Source: G965233625 sp965233625 (GTDB lineage Bacteria > Planctomycetota > Planctomycetia > Pirellulales > Pirellulaceae). From it: a DNA stretch of 64,000 nucleotides. The position numbers and the translations under genes are program-made. Shown piece after piece: positions 33,627 through 42,036 of the stretch (position 1 is the stretch's first letter; every line of letters starts with the position of its first letter). The stretch is from positions 5,952,001 to 6,016,000 of the forward strand of contig OZ247499.1 in NCBI GenBank assembly GCA_965233625.1, given 5' to 3'. Under the pieces are notes generated by a model. It saw only the letters and a program-made list of their open reading frames with translations, did not search any database and was not told the DNA's origin.

Positions 33627-35309
33627 ATGCCTAAACTTGTCATTCAGGCGGGGATGAATTCCGGCGCCACGTTTGAAATATCGGGGCGTGAAATGCTGAT
33701 CGGCCGCGATATCGAATGCAATATCTACCTGAAAAGCCGCACCGTCTCGCGGCGTCACGCCCGGCTGGTGAAGGTGGAGGAGCAGTGGTCTATCGAAGAT
33801 CTGCAGAGCGTGAACGGCACTGCAGTAAACGGGCAGGATGTACGCGGGCGGCAGGTGCTGCATGACGGCGACCTGATCGAGATACACGACATTGTGATGG
33901 TGTACCGGGCCGACGCAGCCGCAGAAGCACGCCTGACAGAGCCGCCGAAGTCCACAACCGTCAAGAACCGCCATTCGCCCACGATCCTGGCCGCCATCGC
34001 GGCGAACGGCGCCCCCACGGAAGAACGCAAAAACTCCGCCGCGCAATTGCAGGCGATGCTGGACATCACCCATAGTCTGGGAAGTTCCCTGGATATGAAT
34101 ACGGTGATGGAGAAGATTCTGGACAGCCTGTTCCACATCTTCCCGCACGCCGACCGCGCTTACATTTTAGAGCAGGATGAAAACGGCGAATTGCAGCCGC
34201 ACTGGATCAAACATTCCAGCGACGCGAGCGACACCATCAGCCCGGTCACCGGCAGCATCGCCGCGCGGGTGCAAGCCGAACAGACCGCCTTTCTCAGCCG
34301 CGACGCTGCCGCCGACGAACGTTTGCAAGCGATGAAACGCGGCAAGCCCGACCCGTCTTCTTCCATCTACGATGACCACGCACGTTCGATCATGTGCGCG
34401 CCTTTGATGGGACCGCGACGCAAAAGCCTGGGCGTGATTCATATTGAGTCGAACGATATCCGCGAACCGTTTGAGCAGGAAGATCTCGACGTGCTGGTAA
34501 GCGTCGCCCTCCTGGCGGGTCAGGCAGTGGACTACGCCACCGCGCACCGGGCCGAGATTGCACTGGAGCGGCATAACCGCGAGCTGGATCTCGCCCGCGA
34601 AGTGCAGTTGACGTTTCTTCCGCCCACACGGCCCGAGGTGGATGGCTACACCTTCTTTGAACATTACTCCGCTGCCAAAACGGTTGCTGGCGATTACTAC
34701 GATTACCTGGAACTGCCTGACGGCCGGCTGGCGATTGTGCAGGGCGATGTGGCCGGTAAGGGAATGCCGGCGGCGCTGTTGATGGCGCGGCTATGTAGCG
34801 ATGTGCGGTACTGGCTGCTTTCCGAACCGACCGCGGCCGATGCGGTGACGCGACTTAATCAGCAGTTGTGCGGCAACCGCTACGGCACGTTTGTGACGAT
34901 GGTGGTGCTGGTGCTCGATCCGTACGGACATCAGCTGACGATCGTCAACGCGGGCCACATGAACCCGCTGCTTCGTCGCACATGCGGAACCCTGGAAGAA
35001 CTAACGGCGTCCTCTCTAGGGTTGCCGCTGGGCGTGACTGCCACGCGTGGTTACGAGGCGGAACAGATTGAGCTGCAACCCGGCGAAATGCTGACGCTTT
35101 TCACCGACGGCCTGACCGATACCTGCAATCCGGCCGGAGAGATGTTCGCCATGGCGGCCATCCGCGAACATTTCGCACGACCATTCTCCAGCGCGGTGCA
35201 TGCGGGCAACTCGATGATTTCCGCGATGCAGCATTTTGCCGCCGGGCGGCCTCAGACGGACGATGTCTGTCTGATCTGCGTTGCACGGGGCGGGGAGAAG
35301 ACGGTTTGA
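33627..35309 (+). CDS. FHA-GAF-SpoIIE-type protein phosphatase
   Basis: A 560-residue PP2C-like Ser/Thr phosphatase regulator. Order: FHA domain (about 1-95; LIGRDIECNIYLKS, VSRRHARL, QSVNGTAVNGQ); GAF domain (about 140-300; HADRAYILEQDENGEL, APLMGPRRKSLGVIHIES); then an alpha-helical linker with DLAREVQLTFLPP and the SpoIIE phosphatase domain (about 335-560) with metal-binding Asp residues in VAGDYYDY, VQGDVAGKG, FTDGLTDT and the final QTDDVCLI. Such RsbU-type phosphatases usually dephosphorylate anti-sigma-factor antagonists; no such target is adjacent. A TTAGGAGG site precedes the ATG. The FHA+GAF front end parallels the histidine kinase at 26046. Confidence 0.92.
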   Translation: MPKLVIQAGMNSGATFEISGREMLIGRDIECNIYLKSRTVSRRHARLVKVEEQWSIEDLQSVNGTAVNGQDVRGRQVLHDGDLIEIHDIVMVYRADAAAEARLTEPPKSTTVKNRHSPTILAAIAANGAPTEERKNSAAQLQAMLDITHSLGSSLDMNTVMEKILDSLFHIFPHADRAYILEQDENGELQPHWIKHSSDASDTISPVTGSIAARVQAEQTAFLSRDAAADERLQAMKRGKPDPSSSIYDDHARSIMCAPLMGPRRKSLGVIHIESNDIREPFEQEDLDVLVSVALLAGQAVDYATAHRAEIALERHNRELDLAREVQLTFLPPTRPEVDGYTFFEHYSAAKTVAGDYYDYLELPDGRLAIVQGDVAGKGMPAALLMARLCSDVRYWLLSEPTAADAVTRLNQQLCGNRYGTFVTMVVLVLDPYGHQLTIVNAGHMNPLLRRTCGTLEELTASSLGLPLGVTATRGYEAEQIELQPGEMLTLFTDGLTDTCNPAGEMFAMAAIREHFARPFSSAVHAGNSMISAMQHFAAGRPQTDDVCLICVARGGEKTV

Positions 35310-35942
35310 AAAGACCAGATGCGCTGCATGTCGGGTTTTTCACAGAAAAACAACACGAACCCCCAGTTGGTGGGTAGCAGCGCATTGCGACCAACGTTAT
35401 ACTCCCACTCATACATAAGAAGGCAGCAATTCATCATTGCAGGGTTGGCACATTATTCCCAACCCTGCATTTTTTTATGCGCGGAGAATGAGAACTTCAC
35501 ACCTCATTCCGCAGCATTCTCTCAGTTTCTGTGGCGACGAGCGAGGAAATTCTCAAAAATTCTGCCGTATTTCCCGCAAACATAACATCAAGATCGCATT
35601 CAATTTTCCCAGACTGCATTTCATACGCAGCCGCGAATAATTACCTAAGTTCTTTATAAGCAACTGGTTGCGACTTGTGCTGGTTTCTGAAGCGGCCGGT
35701 CTCTATCTAACTTGCGGGCGGATGTACCGCATGCACAAAGCCGTCATCCGCACCCAGCATCTTCTCTGCCCCCCCTAACGTGGTAAAATAATCGTAGGTT
35801 TGTCAGGATCGGGGATTTACCTATCCCCTCGAAGTGATCACCGTTGTCTGAACCCATTAGAACACCAACCGGGGCAACCTTTCTAACCGTAGATATCGAG
35901 CCTTGACGGCGATGTGCCGTTTCGCGCTCTAGGAGATGTTGA
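35310..35942. other. 633-bp AT-richer intergenic region
   Basis: It holds the terminator at 35438-35476 for the phosphatase transcript, an AT-rich stretch (about 35470-35660) and the leader of the NarL-type gene. In the leader, TGGTAAAAT at about 35780 could be an extended -10, and GGGGAT/ATCCCC forms a 6-bp hairpin at 35811-35828. I see no coding frame with protein character. A small RNA cannot be excluded. Confidence 0.5.
35438..35476 (+). terminator. strong intrinsic terminator
   Basis: Perfect 11-bp stem TGCAGGGTTGG / CCAACCCTGCA (35438-35448 and 35459-35469) with a 10-nt loop, followed by seven T. It lies about 130 bp after the phosphatase stop. Confidence 0.93.
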
Positions 35943-36575
35943 ATGGCGATTTCTGTTCTTGTTGCAGATGACCACGAAGTCGTGCGTACCGGGTTACGTA
36001 GCCTGCTGGCCGGCTCTGAGGTGCAGATCGCAGGTGAAGCAGCAACTGGCGACGAAGTGTTGAACGCCACGCGGGAACTTAACCCCGACATTTTATTGCT
36101 GGACATCCGCCTACCGCCTACCAGCGGCATTGCGGTTCTTGAGCAGATACGGGCTGAAATGCCCGAGCAGAATGTCGTCATGTTCTCGACCTACGATAAC
36201 CCGACGTACGTGGCCCGGTGCATCGCGCTCGGCGCCAAGGATTATCTGCTCAAAGGACTGTCACGTCCGGCCCTGATCGAGGCGATTGTCCGCGTCGCGA
36301 CGAGCAAAATGCCAAGCGAAGGCAGCATCATGGCCAAGATCCAGGGGCAGATGGCCCGCCGCCGGGCGCCCGTGGAAGATGATATTCCGCTGACCGCACG
36401 GGAGATGCAAGTGCTTCGCCACGTTGCCTTAGGTCTAAGCAATCGCGAAATTGGCCGGTCCTTGGGCATCAGTATCGAAACAGTGAAAGAGCATGTGCAG
36501 AACATCCTCCGCAAGGTGGATGTAACCGACCGCACCCAAGCAGCGGTCTGGGCCGTAAAACGCAACATCGTTTAA
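35943..36575 (+). CDS. NarL/FixJ-type response regulator
   Basis: A 210-residue two-component regulator. The receiver domain (about 1-120) has the acidic pair in VADDHEVVRTGL, phosphoacceptor Asp54 in LLLDIRLPPTSG, the Thr/Ser position in VVMFSTYDN and Lys in YLLKGLSR (about 104). The LuxR-type helix-turn-helix (about 148-205) has LTAREMQVLRHVALGLSNREIGRSLGISIETVKEHVQNILRKV. An AGGAGATG site precedes the ATG. No kinase gene is adjacent, so it is an orphan; the FHA-GAF kinase and the large hybrid in this window are possible but unproven partners. The gene is followed by a palindromic GC-rich element. Confidence 0.93.
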   Translation: MAISVLVADDHEVVRTGLRSLLAGSEVQIAGEAATGDEVLNATRELNPDILLLDIRLPPTSGIAVLEQIRAEMPEQNVVMFSTYDNPTYVARCIALGAKDYLLKGLSRPALIEAIVRVATSKMPSEGSIMAKIQGQMARRRAPVEDDIPLTAREMQVLRHVALGLSNREIGRSLGISIETVKEHVQNILRKVDVTDRTQAAVWAVKRNIV

Positions 36576-36591
36576 CGACTGTGCACGTGGT

Positions 36592-36629
36592 CCCCTCGCC
36601 CCTTCGGGGAGAGGGCTAGGGTGAGGGGC
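36592..36629. repeat. GC-rich palindromic element, possible terminator
   Basis: A nested inverted repeat (CCCCTCGCCCC TTC GGGGAGAGGG then GGTGAGGGGC) follows the NarL-type gene by 17 bp. This CCCTCACCC/GGGGAGAGGG sequence resembles a dispersed palindromic repeat found in many unrelated bacterial genomes. No T-run follows, so terminator function is uncertain. Confidence 0.7.
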
Positions 36630-36688
36630 AGCAGTCTGCCTATCTCATCGCCGGATAGAGCGTAACCGACCATAAGATCCGCAACTGT

Positions 36689-37345
36689 CTATGGTTCCAC
36701 CGCATCAACGAGCCAACCTGCGTCTAGCTCTACGTTCGAGTCATACACGCAGTATTCCGACTCGTACTCCACAACGTTCTCACCGGCCGCGCGCAGATCT
36801 GCGATCAGGGCAGTCAGCGCCGCCAGCGATTCCGCACGTCCGTTTTCATAATCGCGCAGCGTGACGAACCGCTCTTCGCGGCCCTGGGCAGTCTGTTTGA
36901 AAGCGTTACGCGATAGATGCGCGCCGTGACGTTCGCTGACGGCGGTCAATGTTTCGCGACTTGCCGATGCATCACGCTCGACCTTGATATGATGCTCAAA
37001 GTAATTCTGCGGGCTGTGCGCGGCTAACTGTGTTTGATCCACGGGAATGTTGTTGTTGTAAGGCGCTGCCTCGACCTTCACTCGCGTGACCTCAACGCCG
37101 TTGAGGTTCAGCCCGGATGCAAACGCCTGGGCCTCTTCCACCACCTGTTGCAGCGTCGTCTCCCTGCGGCGCCAGGTGGCCATCGGTTGCTGGGTGTGCT
37201 GCCCGCGCGACAGGACAATTTGCACGCACTTCATCTCGTGCGATTCGCACCAGTTCTGGAACGCCCGCAGCGCCATTTCGTCGGCGGTGCGGACGGTCAG
37301 GTGCATTTCAAAGTCGCCTGCGTAATGATGTTCGCCGTGGGGCAT
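36689..37345 (-). CDS. unknown protein with two internally repeated halves
   Basis: A 218-residue cytoplasmic protein with no signal peptide and no family I recognise. It reads as two similar modules: one begins FEMHLTVRTADEMAL (about residue 12) and continues with a Trp/Cys-containing helix, SHEMKCVQIVLSRG and QPMATWRR; the other begins FEHHIKVERD (about 115) and continues with SERHGAHLSRNAFK and ERFVTLRDY. Each is followed by a helix and a strand (VEVTRVKVEAAP; VVEYESEYCVYD). Such beta-alpha-beta repeats would fit two ferredoxin-like domains, an inference. I chose ATG 37345, right before the first module, over a longer frame to 37423 that overlaps the sulfatase gene end. It lies 44 bp downstream of the sulfatase on the same strand. 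Confidence 0.7.
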   Translation of the reverse strand: MPHGEHHYAGDFEMHLTVRTADEMALRAFQNWCESHEMKCVQIVLSRGQHTQQPMATWRRRETTLQQVVEEAQAFASGLNLNGVEVTRVKVEAAPYNNNIPVDQTQLAAHSPQNYFEHHIKVERDASASRETLTAVSERHGAHLSRNAFKQTAQGREERFVTLRDYENGRAESLAALTALIADLRAAGENVVEYESEYCVYDSNVELDAGWLVDAVEP

Positions 37346-37389
37346 GGAATGTCTCCGTCCAAGGTTCCAGCATTTCAGGCGGCGCAGGT

Positions 37390-38898
37390 TTAGTAATCGC
37401 CACCGCTGTCGCTGTGCTGGCACGACTTGCGCCAGGCCTGTAATTCAGCCGCCATGCGTTTGACCATGTCAGGGTGTTCGCTGGCGATGTCCTTTTTCTC
37501 ACGCGGGTCCTGCTGCAGATCAAACAGCATCCAGCCCGTTTTTGCGGCGGCGCCTTTCCGTTTTTTGGCGGCGCCGACCTGTCCGATTAGCTTGTAGCGG
37601 TCACCTGACCAGGCGGCCATATTGTTGGATTGGAACCCAATACTTCTGCCTCGCGGCGCCTGGCTGCCGCCAAGCCACGGCAACAGACTTACGCCGTCGA
37701 TGGGACGGTTTAGGTCTGTGGATACGCCGAGCACTTCTAAAATCGTGGGCAGGTAGTCGCTTGTCACGGCGGGCACATCTGTTTTGCTGCCGGCTTTGAC
37801 TCTGGCGGGCCACTCGATCACGGCTGGAACGCGGACACCGCCTTCAAACAGGCTCCGTTTGCGGCCCCGCAGTCCGCCACTGCTGCCTGGCGACTTCTCA
37901 TTGCCTTCCGGCCCGTTGTCGCTGCAAAAACAAAGCATGGTGTTGTCACTGGCGCCGAGCGCTTTCAGTTCGCTGCGAAGGCGGCCGACCTGTTTGTCCA
38001 GAGCCGTGATGCAGCCGTAATAGTGTTTCGCGTGGCCCTCGTATTTTTCGTACAACTGCGTGAACTCCGGGCCGGCCACAACCGGCAGATGCGGCGCGTG
38101 AAACCAGACCACCGCAAAGAACGGCTGCCGCTCTTTAACGGCGTTCTGCACGAAGGGAATCACCCGGTCCATAATCACGCGGCTATCGTCGCCGCGCAGG
38201 TTCTCTTTCACTTCCTGACCGCTGGACCAGTACCGCGTGCCATGGTGTGTGGCGGCGGCAGCATCTTCCGCCGGCGCCCACCAGGTCTTACCCTTCACGC
38301 CTTTGGGTCGCAGCATCGGGTCCCAGGTAGGGACCTTCGATTCGGTGGAGAAGTTCACATCAAAACCGTGTTTCGCAGGCGGCGCCAGATGCTTCGCCCC
38401 ACGCGGGCCGCCACGGTTGGCGTCTTCAACGGTGCTGGTCAACGTACCCAGATGCCATTTGCCGAAATGCCCCGTGGTGTAACCGTGCTTTTTTAGCAGT
38501 TCCGGCAGCGTTATTTCCGGCGGCTTGATGTGGCCCGTATTTGCGAAGTAGATGCCATAGCGGAACGGGTGGCGGCCAGTGATGCAACTACCACGCGTCG
38601 GGCTGCATACCGGAGCGGCTGCATAAAACCGCATGAACGTCATCCCACTACGGGCCATCTCATCCAGATGCGGCGTCTGAATAATCTCGTTGCCATTAAA
38701 GCCGGTATCGCCCCAGCCGAGATCATCCGCCATCATCAGCACGATGTTAGGTTTTGTCAGTTTCTCTGACATCACCTTAGTTGAAGGTGTAAGCCAGACA
38801 GCAAGAGCAGTCACCACAAACGCCAGTGTCGCTGCCGGGTGAAGCCGCTCCGGGTTACAACGCGTTGCCTGGCGATTCGACTTAACCGGCGAGTTCAT
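37390..38898 (-). CDS. secreted sulfatase
   Basis: A 502-residue sulfatase. A hydrophobic segment after a long basic N-terminus (TLAFVVTALAVWLTPS, about residues 23-38) acts as signal peptide or anchor. The metal-binding pair is in MMADDLGWGD, the formylglycine signature CSPTRGSCITGR follows AAAP, and FGKWHLG and the SDNGPEG metal site follow in order. It is a separate paralogue from the sulfatase at 5932. Substrate cannot be assigned, though the insert of HLAPPAKHGFDVNF type is usual for the A-type secreted sulfatases of planctomycetes. I chose ATG 38898 rather than 38946. It is probably co-transcribed with the duplicated unknown gene downstream. Confidence 0.93.
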   Translation of the reverse strand: MNSPVKSNRQATRCNPERLHPAATLAFVVTALAVWLTPSTKVMSEKLTKPNIVLMMADDLGWGDTGFNGNEIIQTPHLDEMARSGMTFMRFYAAAPVCSPTRGSCITGRHPFRYGIYFANTGHIKPPEITLPELLKKHGYTTGHFGKWHLGTLTSTVEDANRGGPRGAKHLAPPAKHGFDVNFSTESKVPTWDPMLRPKGVKGKTWWAPAEDAAAATHHGTRYWSSGQEVKENLRGDDSRVIMDRVIPFVQNAVKERQPFFAVVWFHAPHLPVVAGPEFTQLYEKYEGHAKHYYGCITALDKQVGRLRSELKALGASDNTMLCFCSDNGPEGNEKSPGSSGGLRGRKRSLFEGGVRVPAVIEWPARVKAGSKTDVPAVTSDYLPTILEVLGVSTDLNRPIDGVSLLPWLGGSQAPRGRSIGFQSNNMAAWSGDRYKLIGQVGAAKKRKGAAAKTGWMLFDLQQDPREKKDIASEHPDMVKRMAAELQAWRKSCQHSDSGGDY

Positions 38899-39140
38899 AG
38901 TTGCCTCTGCTATCTGGAATGCACGGACGCTAAGGAGAATGCACATTATATTATGGGCCTAACGTCACATCCGCACGCCTTTAGAGAAAATACGTTCGAC
39001 CTCCCCCACGCGAACCGCAGATGCTAGTGGTCCAATGGATGCAAATTGCTGGCGTCATTGGCTCGCCTGATAACAGCGGGCGATAATGGCGACGTTGACT
39101 GGAGGAGCAGCGGCGATTTCCACCACGGCTGTTGAGGGGC

Positions 39141-40547
39141 TCAATCATTTTCGTTGAGCCAATCCGGGAGACTGGGCAGCACGGGCGCCTCGAGGGATGC
39201 TGATCCGGGCCGGATAGCTACTGTGCGTACACCCACTTCGGCCGCTTCGACGACAAGACCTGGCACCCGCACGAGTAGTAAAAGGGTCGCGCAACGTGCG
39301 ACCGTTGAAAGACCGAATATCAGCAGGTAACCGGCTGAACTTGCCTCGAAAGTGAAAAGGATGGCGCCGCCAATCAATGATCCGCCAACCCACGCAGCCG
39401 TGTTCAGCAGATTGTAAATCGTCAGCACGCTGGTGCGTTCTTCTTCCGCGATTGATTCGAAAAAGAGCAGGAAGAAGGCAAGTTCGTACGCAGCCCAGAC
39501 GATGCCGCCGGCAAGCTGGACAAAGCACAGCCAGGCGAAATGTTGTGAGACCAGCCAGGCGCCGCTCATGGGCACAATGCCGATGCCGCCGATCCACAGC
39601 AATTGACGTGCGCCGGTTCTTTTTGCGATGCGGCCCCAGATAGGCAAAGCGACCACCTTGGCGAAAAAAGCGACTGCGAACAGGCTGACCAGTTCGCCAT
39701 AAGTGAACTGCAGTTTCTTCAACATAAAAGGTGTGAAAAACGGGCCAGCTATCTGCGTGGCGGCCTGAACAGCAACCAGATAAACCAGCAGTCGCCCGCC
39801 GCTGGTAGCGCGCAGTTGATGGAACAGCTGCCTCCAGGGAATTTGCCGCATGTTCGCCGGCAGCGGCACGGGTTCACTTTGCATACGCAGCACGCCTGCG
39901 GAAAGCAGCCGGCAGCAGCAGGCTATGCCAAACAATACGGCGAACGCGTTGAGACTCTGGCCATGCGCCGCTGCGTAATGCAGTAGCATTCCACCGGATA
40001 AGAATCCCGCAAATACACCGGCTTGCGAAATACGTGAGCGATGGGCGAAGAACCGGGAGCGGATCGAACGCGGCACGATGGTTCCAATCCAGGTATTCCA
40101 GGCTGGCCCTGTTGCCAGACCAGCGCCCCAGTAAACGGCTGCAACGATTAAGAGGGTCGCCGTGCTGATGACGCCTGCCAGAGCGGCGATTACCAATGGA
40201 ACAAACGACAATGCCTGGATCACCGCGCAACTTACAACCCAGCGCCGGTGAGAACCTAGCAGCCGCACCGCCATGGGAGACGCCAGTTGCATCACGCCAC
40301 CAGCCACAAGCGGAACACTGCTTACCATGCCCGACGCCATTTCGCCCAGCCCCAACGCCAGCGCGAATGCAGGAAAAAACGTTTCGCCAATACCGACCAT
40401 CGCGCCGAACGAAGCGCCTTCAACCACGCTGGCGCGGAGGTCGCTACGAAGCGGCTGACGCTTGCCCCTGCCGTCTGCAACGGCTGAACCCGGCTGGGCG
40501 GCGGTCATCGGCGGGGCGTCATCTCCCTGGTGTGGCAACGGTTCCAT
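39141..40547 (-). CDS. MFS-type transporter
   Basis: A 468-residue membrane protein with about twelve hydrophobic segments between residues 45 and 430, in two halves separated by a basic cytoplasmic loop (about 215-240), as in the major facilitator superfamily. The first segments contain GASFGAMVGIGETFFPAFALALG and VPLVAGGVMQLASPMAVRLLGSHRRW, the latter near the expected loop 2-3 position. The loop after the fourth membrane pass has PAWNTWIGTIVPRSIRSRFFAHRSR. Substrate is unknown; the sulfatase neighbour might suggest sugar uptake but gives no firm evidence. The 30-residue N-terminus is polar and the start lacks a clear ribosome-binding site. Confidence 0.83.
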   Translation of the reverse strand: MEPLPHQGDDAPPMTAAQPGSAVADGRGKRQPLRSDLRASVVEGASFGAMVGIGETFFPAFALALGLGEMASGMVSSVPLVAGGVMQLASPMAVRLLGSHRRWVVSCAVIQALSFVPLVIAALAGVISTATLLIVAAVYWGAGLATGPAWNTWIGTIVPRSIRSRFFAHRSRISQAGVFAGFLSGGMLLHYAAAHGQSLNAFAVLFGIACCCRLLSAGVLRMQSEPVPLPANMRQIPWRQLFHQLRATSGGRLLVYLVAVQAATQIAGPFFTPFMLKKLQFTYGELVSLFAVAFFAKVVALPIWGRIAKRTGARQLLWIGGIGIVPMSGAWLVSQHFAWLCFVQLAGGIVWAAYELAFFLLFFESIAEEERTSVLTIYNLLNTAAWVGGSLIGGAILFTFEASSAGYLLIFGLSTVARCATLLLLVRVPGLVVEAAEVGVRTVAIRPGSASLEAPVLPSLPDWLNEND

Positions 40548-40799
40548 CCTACGGCAAAAATGTTCGAGGCTGCTGGCTGGCTGAAATCAGCGGGCGAAGC
40601 GGCAATTGTAACCCGATCCAACTTGCAGGCCATCTGTGGTCGTTAGACATGATTCCTGATGTCGCCCAATAACGCTCATCACCTTTGCCACGGATAGCGT
40701 TGCATGCAGGAGTGTCTGGTGTGCCTTGGTTGAACTGGCCGGCAAGTGATGCGAAGTTCAGCACTGCGGTAGGTTTAGCGAAGGATTAACATCTGCGAT

Positions 40800-41411
40800 C
40801 TAATCCGTTTCCAGAATCCGCCCAAGCTGCTCGCCCAGCAAGCGGATTTTTCTCTCGACGCGCGATTTGCTGCACTTTAGTTCGTTAGCGATTTCAGCCA
40901 CGGGGACGCTCGCCATCCGCATTGCCACAATCGTCTGCAACTCGGGTTCGAGTTGCTCAACGATGTCGATGAGGTCGACCTCAAGCTGGTGGTTTGTCGC
41001 CTCGATCACAAGTTCTTCAAAACACGCGTCCTCCGCGTCATCGACAAGGCTGGCAGCATTCAACTCCCGGCCGCTGCCACGCTTCTTTGCGTAGATTTTC
41101 CGCCAGTGCCGCGTCAACCGTCGCCTCGCTATTTTCAGCAGGTGGCGCCAGAGCATTTCTTCAGAACCTGATGCGAGTGCGTTGTCTGGTTCAAGCTTCT
41201 TCCAGAGACTTGTGAACGCGCTCTGCATGATATCACTCGCGCCCGTCTGACTTTGCAGCCTTGAGTGCAACCGGTTTTCGACGAACCGGCGCAATGCGGG
41301 CCGAAAATGCCGGCAAGCGGCATTAAATGCTTCCGTGCGATCTTCAGACAGACCTTTTAACCAGTTGTCAGCACGACGGGCGAATTGTTCTTCGTTCTCT
41401 TCGTCACTCAT
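40800..41411 (-). CDS. ECF-type RNA polymerase sigma factor
   Basis: A 203-residue sigma-70 family factor of the planctomycete ECF type often linked to Ser/Thr kinases. Region 2 covers about residues 25-100 (RRFVENRLHSRLQSQTGASDIMQSAFTSLWKKLE, then WRHLLKIARRRLTRHWRK). Region 4 is about 140-200, with LEPELQTIVAMRMASVPVAEIANELKCSKSRVERKIRLLGEQL, a clear helix-turn-helix. No anti-sigma gene is adjacent. The start codon is at 41411; the first 17 codons plus 36 bp of leader are present a second time at 41860-41945. A kinase gene lies beyond at 44378 in the opposite orientation. Confidence 0.9.
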   Translation of the reverse strand: MSDEENEEQFARRADNWLKGLSEDRTEAFNAACRHFRPALRRFVENRLHSRLQSQTGASDIMQSAFTSLWKKLEPDNALASGSEEMLWRHLLKIARRRLTRHWRKIYAKKRGSGRELNAASLVDDAEDACFEELVIEATNHQLEVDLIDIVEQLEPELQTIVAMRMASVPVAEIANELKCSKSRVERKIRLLGEQLGRILETD

Positions 41412-41457
41412 TGTGCGCGAAATTTTCTGAAATTAATGACGGATGAAATACCTACTC

Positions 41458-41802
41458 TCAAAGAGGCCCCCAAAACTCCTCAAGGGTATCTGTCTCTCTG
41501 CGACGGCGTACGAGCCACTTGATGGAGAGTCGTCCGGCTTCGAGTTCACGTTGGCACTTGTCTAACGGGAGGAGGGAGACTATTGCTTGTTCGAGTGCGA
41601 AGGGGCGCCTCTGCTCTCTGGCGTCGAGAGCCGTTGCTTGCTTTTGACGCTCAATCTCGTTCAAAGAAAACTCCAATTCCGCAAATAGTCGAGGGACAAC
41701 AGATTCATCTCCACAGAATGCAATAGCCTCTGCTGCCTCTAATGCGGTCTGGAGATCTTCATCCCTCAAGAGAGAAAACAGATTTTCCAGCTCAGGCGTC
41801 AT
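41458..41802 (-). CDS. 114-residue cargo protein between direct repeats
   Basis: A small acidic, mostly helical protein (starts MTPELENLFSLLRDEDLQTALEAAEAIAFCGDESVVPRLFAELEFSL). The segment EAAEAIAFCGDESVVPRLFAEL resembles one HEAT-type repeat. The end is basic then acidic (KWLVRRRRETDTLEEFWGPL). No catalytic motif. I do not recognise the family. Its ATG overlaps the TGA of the truncated sigma copy (ATGA), and no ribosome-binding site is seen, so translation probably depends on that upstream frame. The full sigma gene starts 46 bp downstream. Codon use is less GC-rich than in most of the window. Confidence 0.7.
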   Translation of the reverse strand: MTPELENLFSLLRDEDLQTALEAAEAIAFCGDESVVPRLFAELEFSLNEIERQKQATALDAREQRRPFALEQAIVSLLPLDKCQRELEAGRLSIKWLVRRRRETDTLEEFWGPL

Positions 41803-41909
41803 ATCAAGGGTTGCTCTGTTTTGCGTTCGGTCGTCCGGTTTGCGGATTTGATTGATTGGCAGTTGTCAGCACGACGGGCGAATTGTTCTTCGTTCTCTTC
41901 GTCACTCAT
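41799..41909 (-). pseudogene. truncated copy of the sigma-factor N-terminus
   Basis: The second 86-bp repeat supplies an ATG and 16 further codons identical in protein to the start of the sigma factor at 41411 (MSDEENEEQFARR...). The frame then runs into insert sequence for 19 codons and stops in TGA overlapping the ATG of the 114-residue gene. It encodes a 36-residue chimeric peptide, too short for sigma activity. It could serve to deliver ribosomes to the next gene. Confidence 0.8.
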
Positions 41910-42036
41910 TGTTCGCGAAATTTTCTGAAATTAATGACGGATGAACGGTCTGCTTTGCCAAGTCATCAATAACGCCAAAGCAAAGAGCACGGCGTTGTGA
42001 GTAACTTGGCATCGATCCGAAGTTCTGGAGGAAAAA

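Larger units (their letters stand above)
41362..41945. repeat. 86-bp direct repeats flanking a 412-bp insert
   Basis: Copies at 41362-41447 and 41860-41945 are 498 bp apart and differ at one position (G at 41415, T at 41913). Each holds 36 bp of leader plus the first 17 codons of the sigma factor; only the first continues into the gene. The intervening 41448-41859 contains the 114-residue gene. Confidence 0.93.

Noticed and set aside
36592..36629. Novel palindrome after the NarL-type gene
   Set aside because: This GC-rich sequence resembles a dispersed palindrome common to many bacterial genomes, so it is listed only as a repeat.
41362..41945. Insertion sequence or integron cassette
   Set aside because: There is no transposase or integrase and no terminal inverted repeats, and 86-bp direct repeats of host sequence do not fit a known IS or attC structure.
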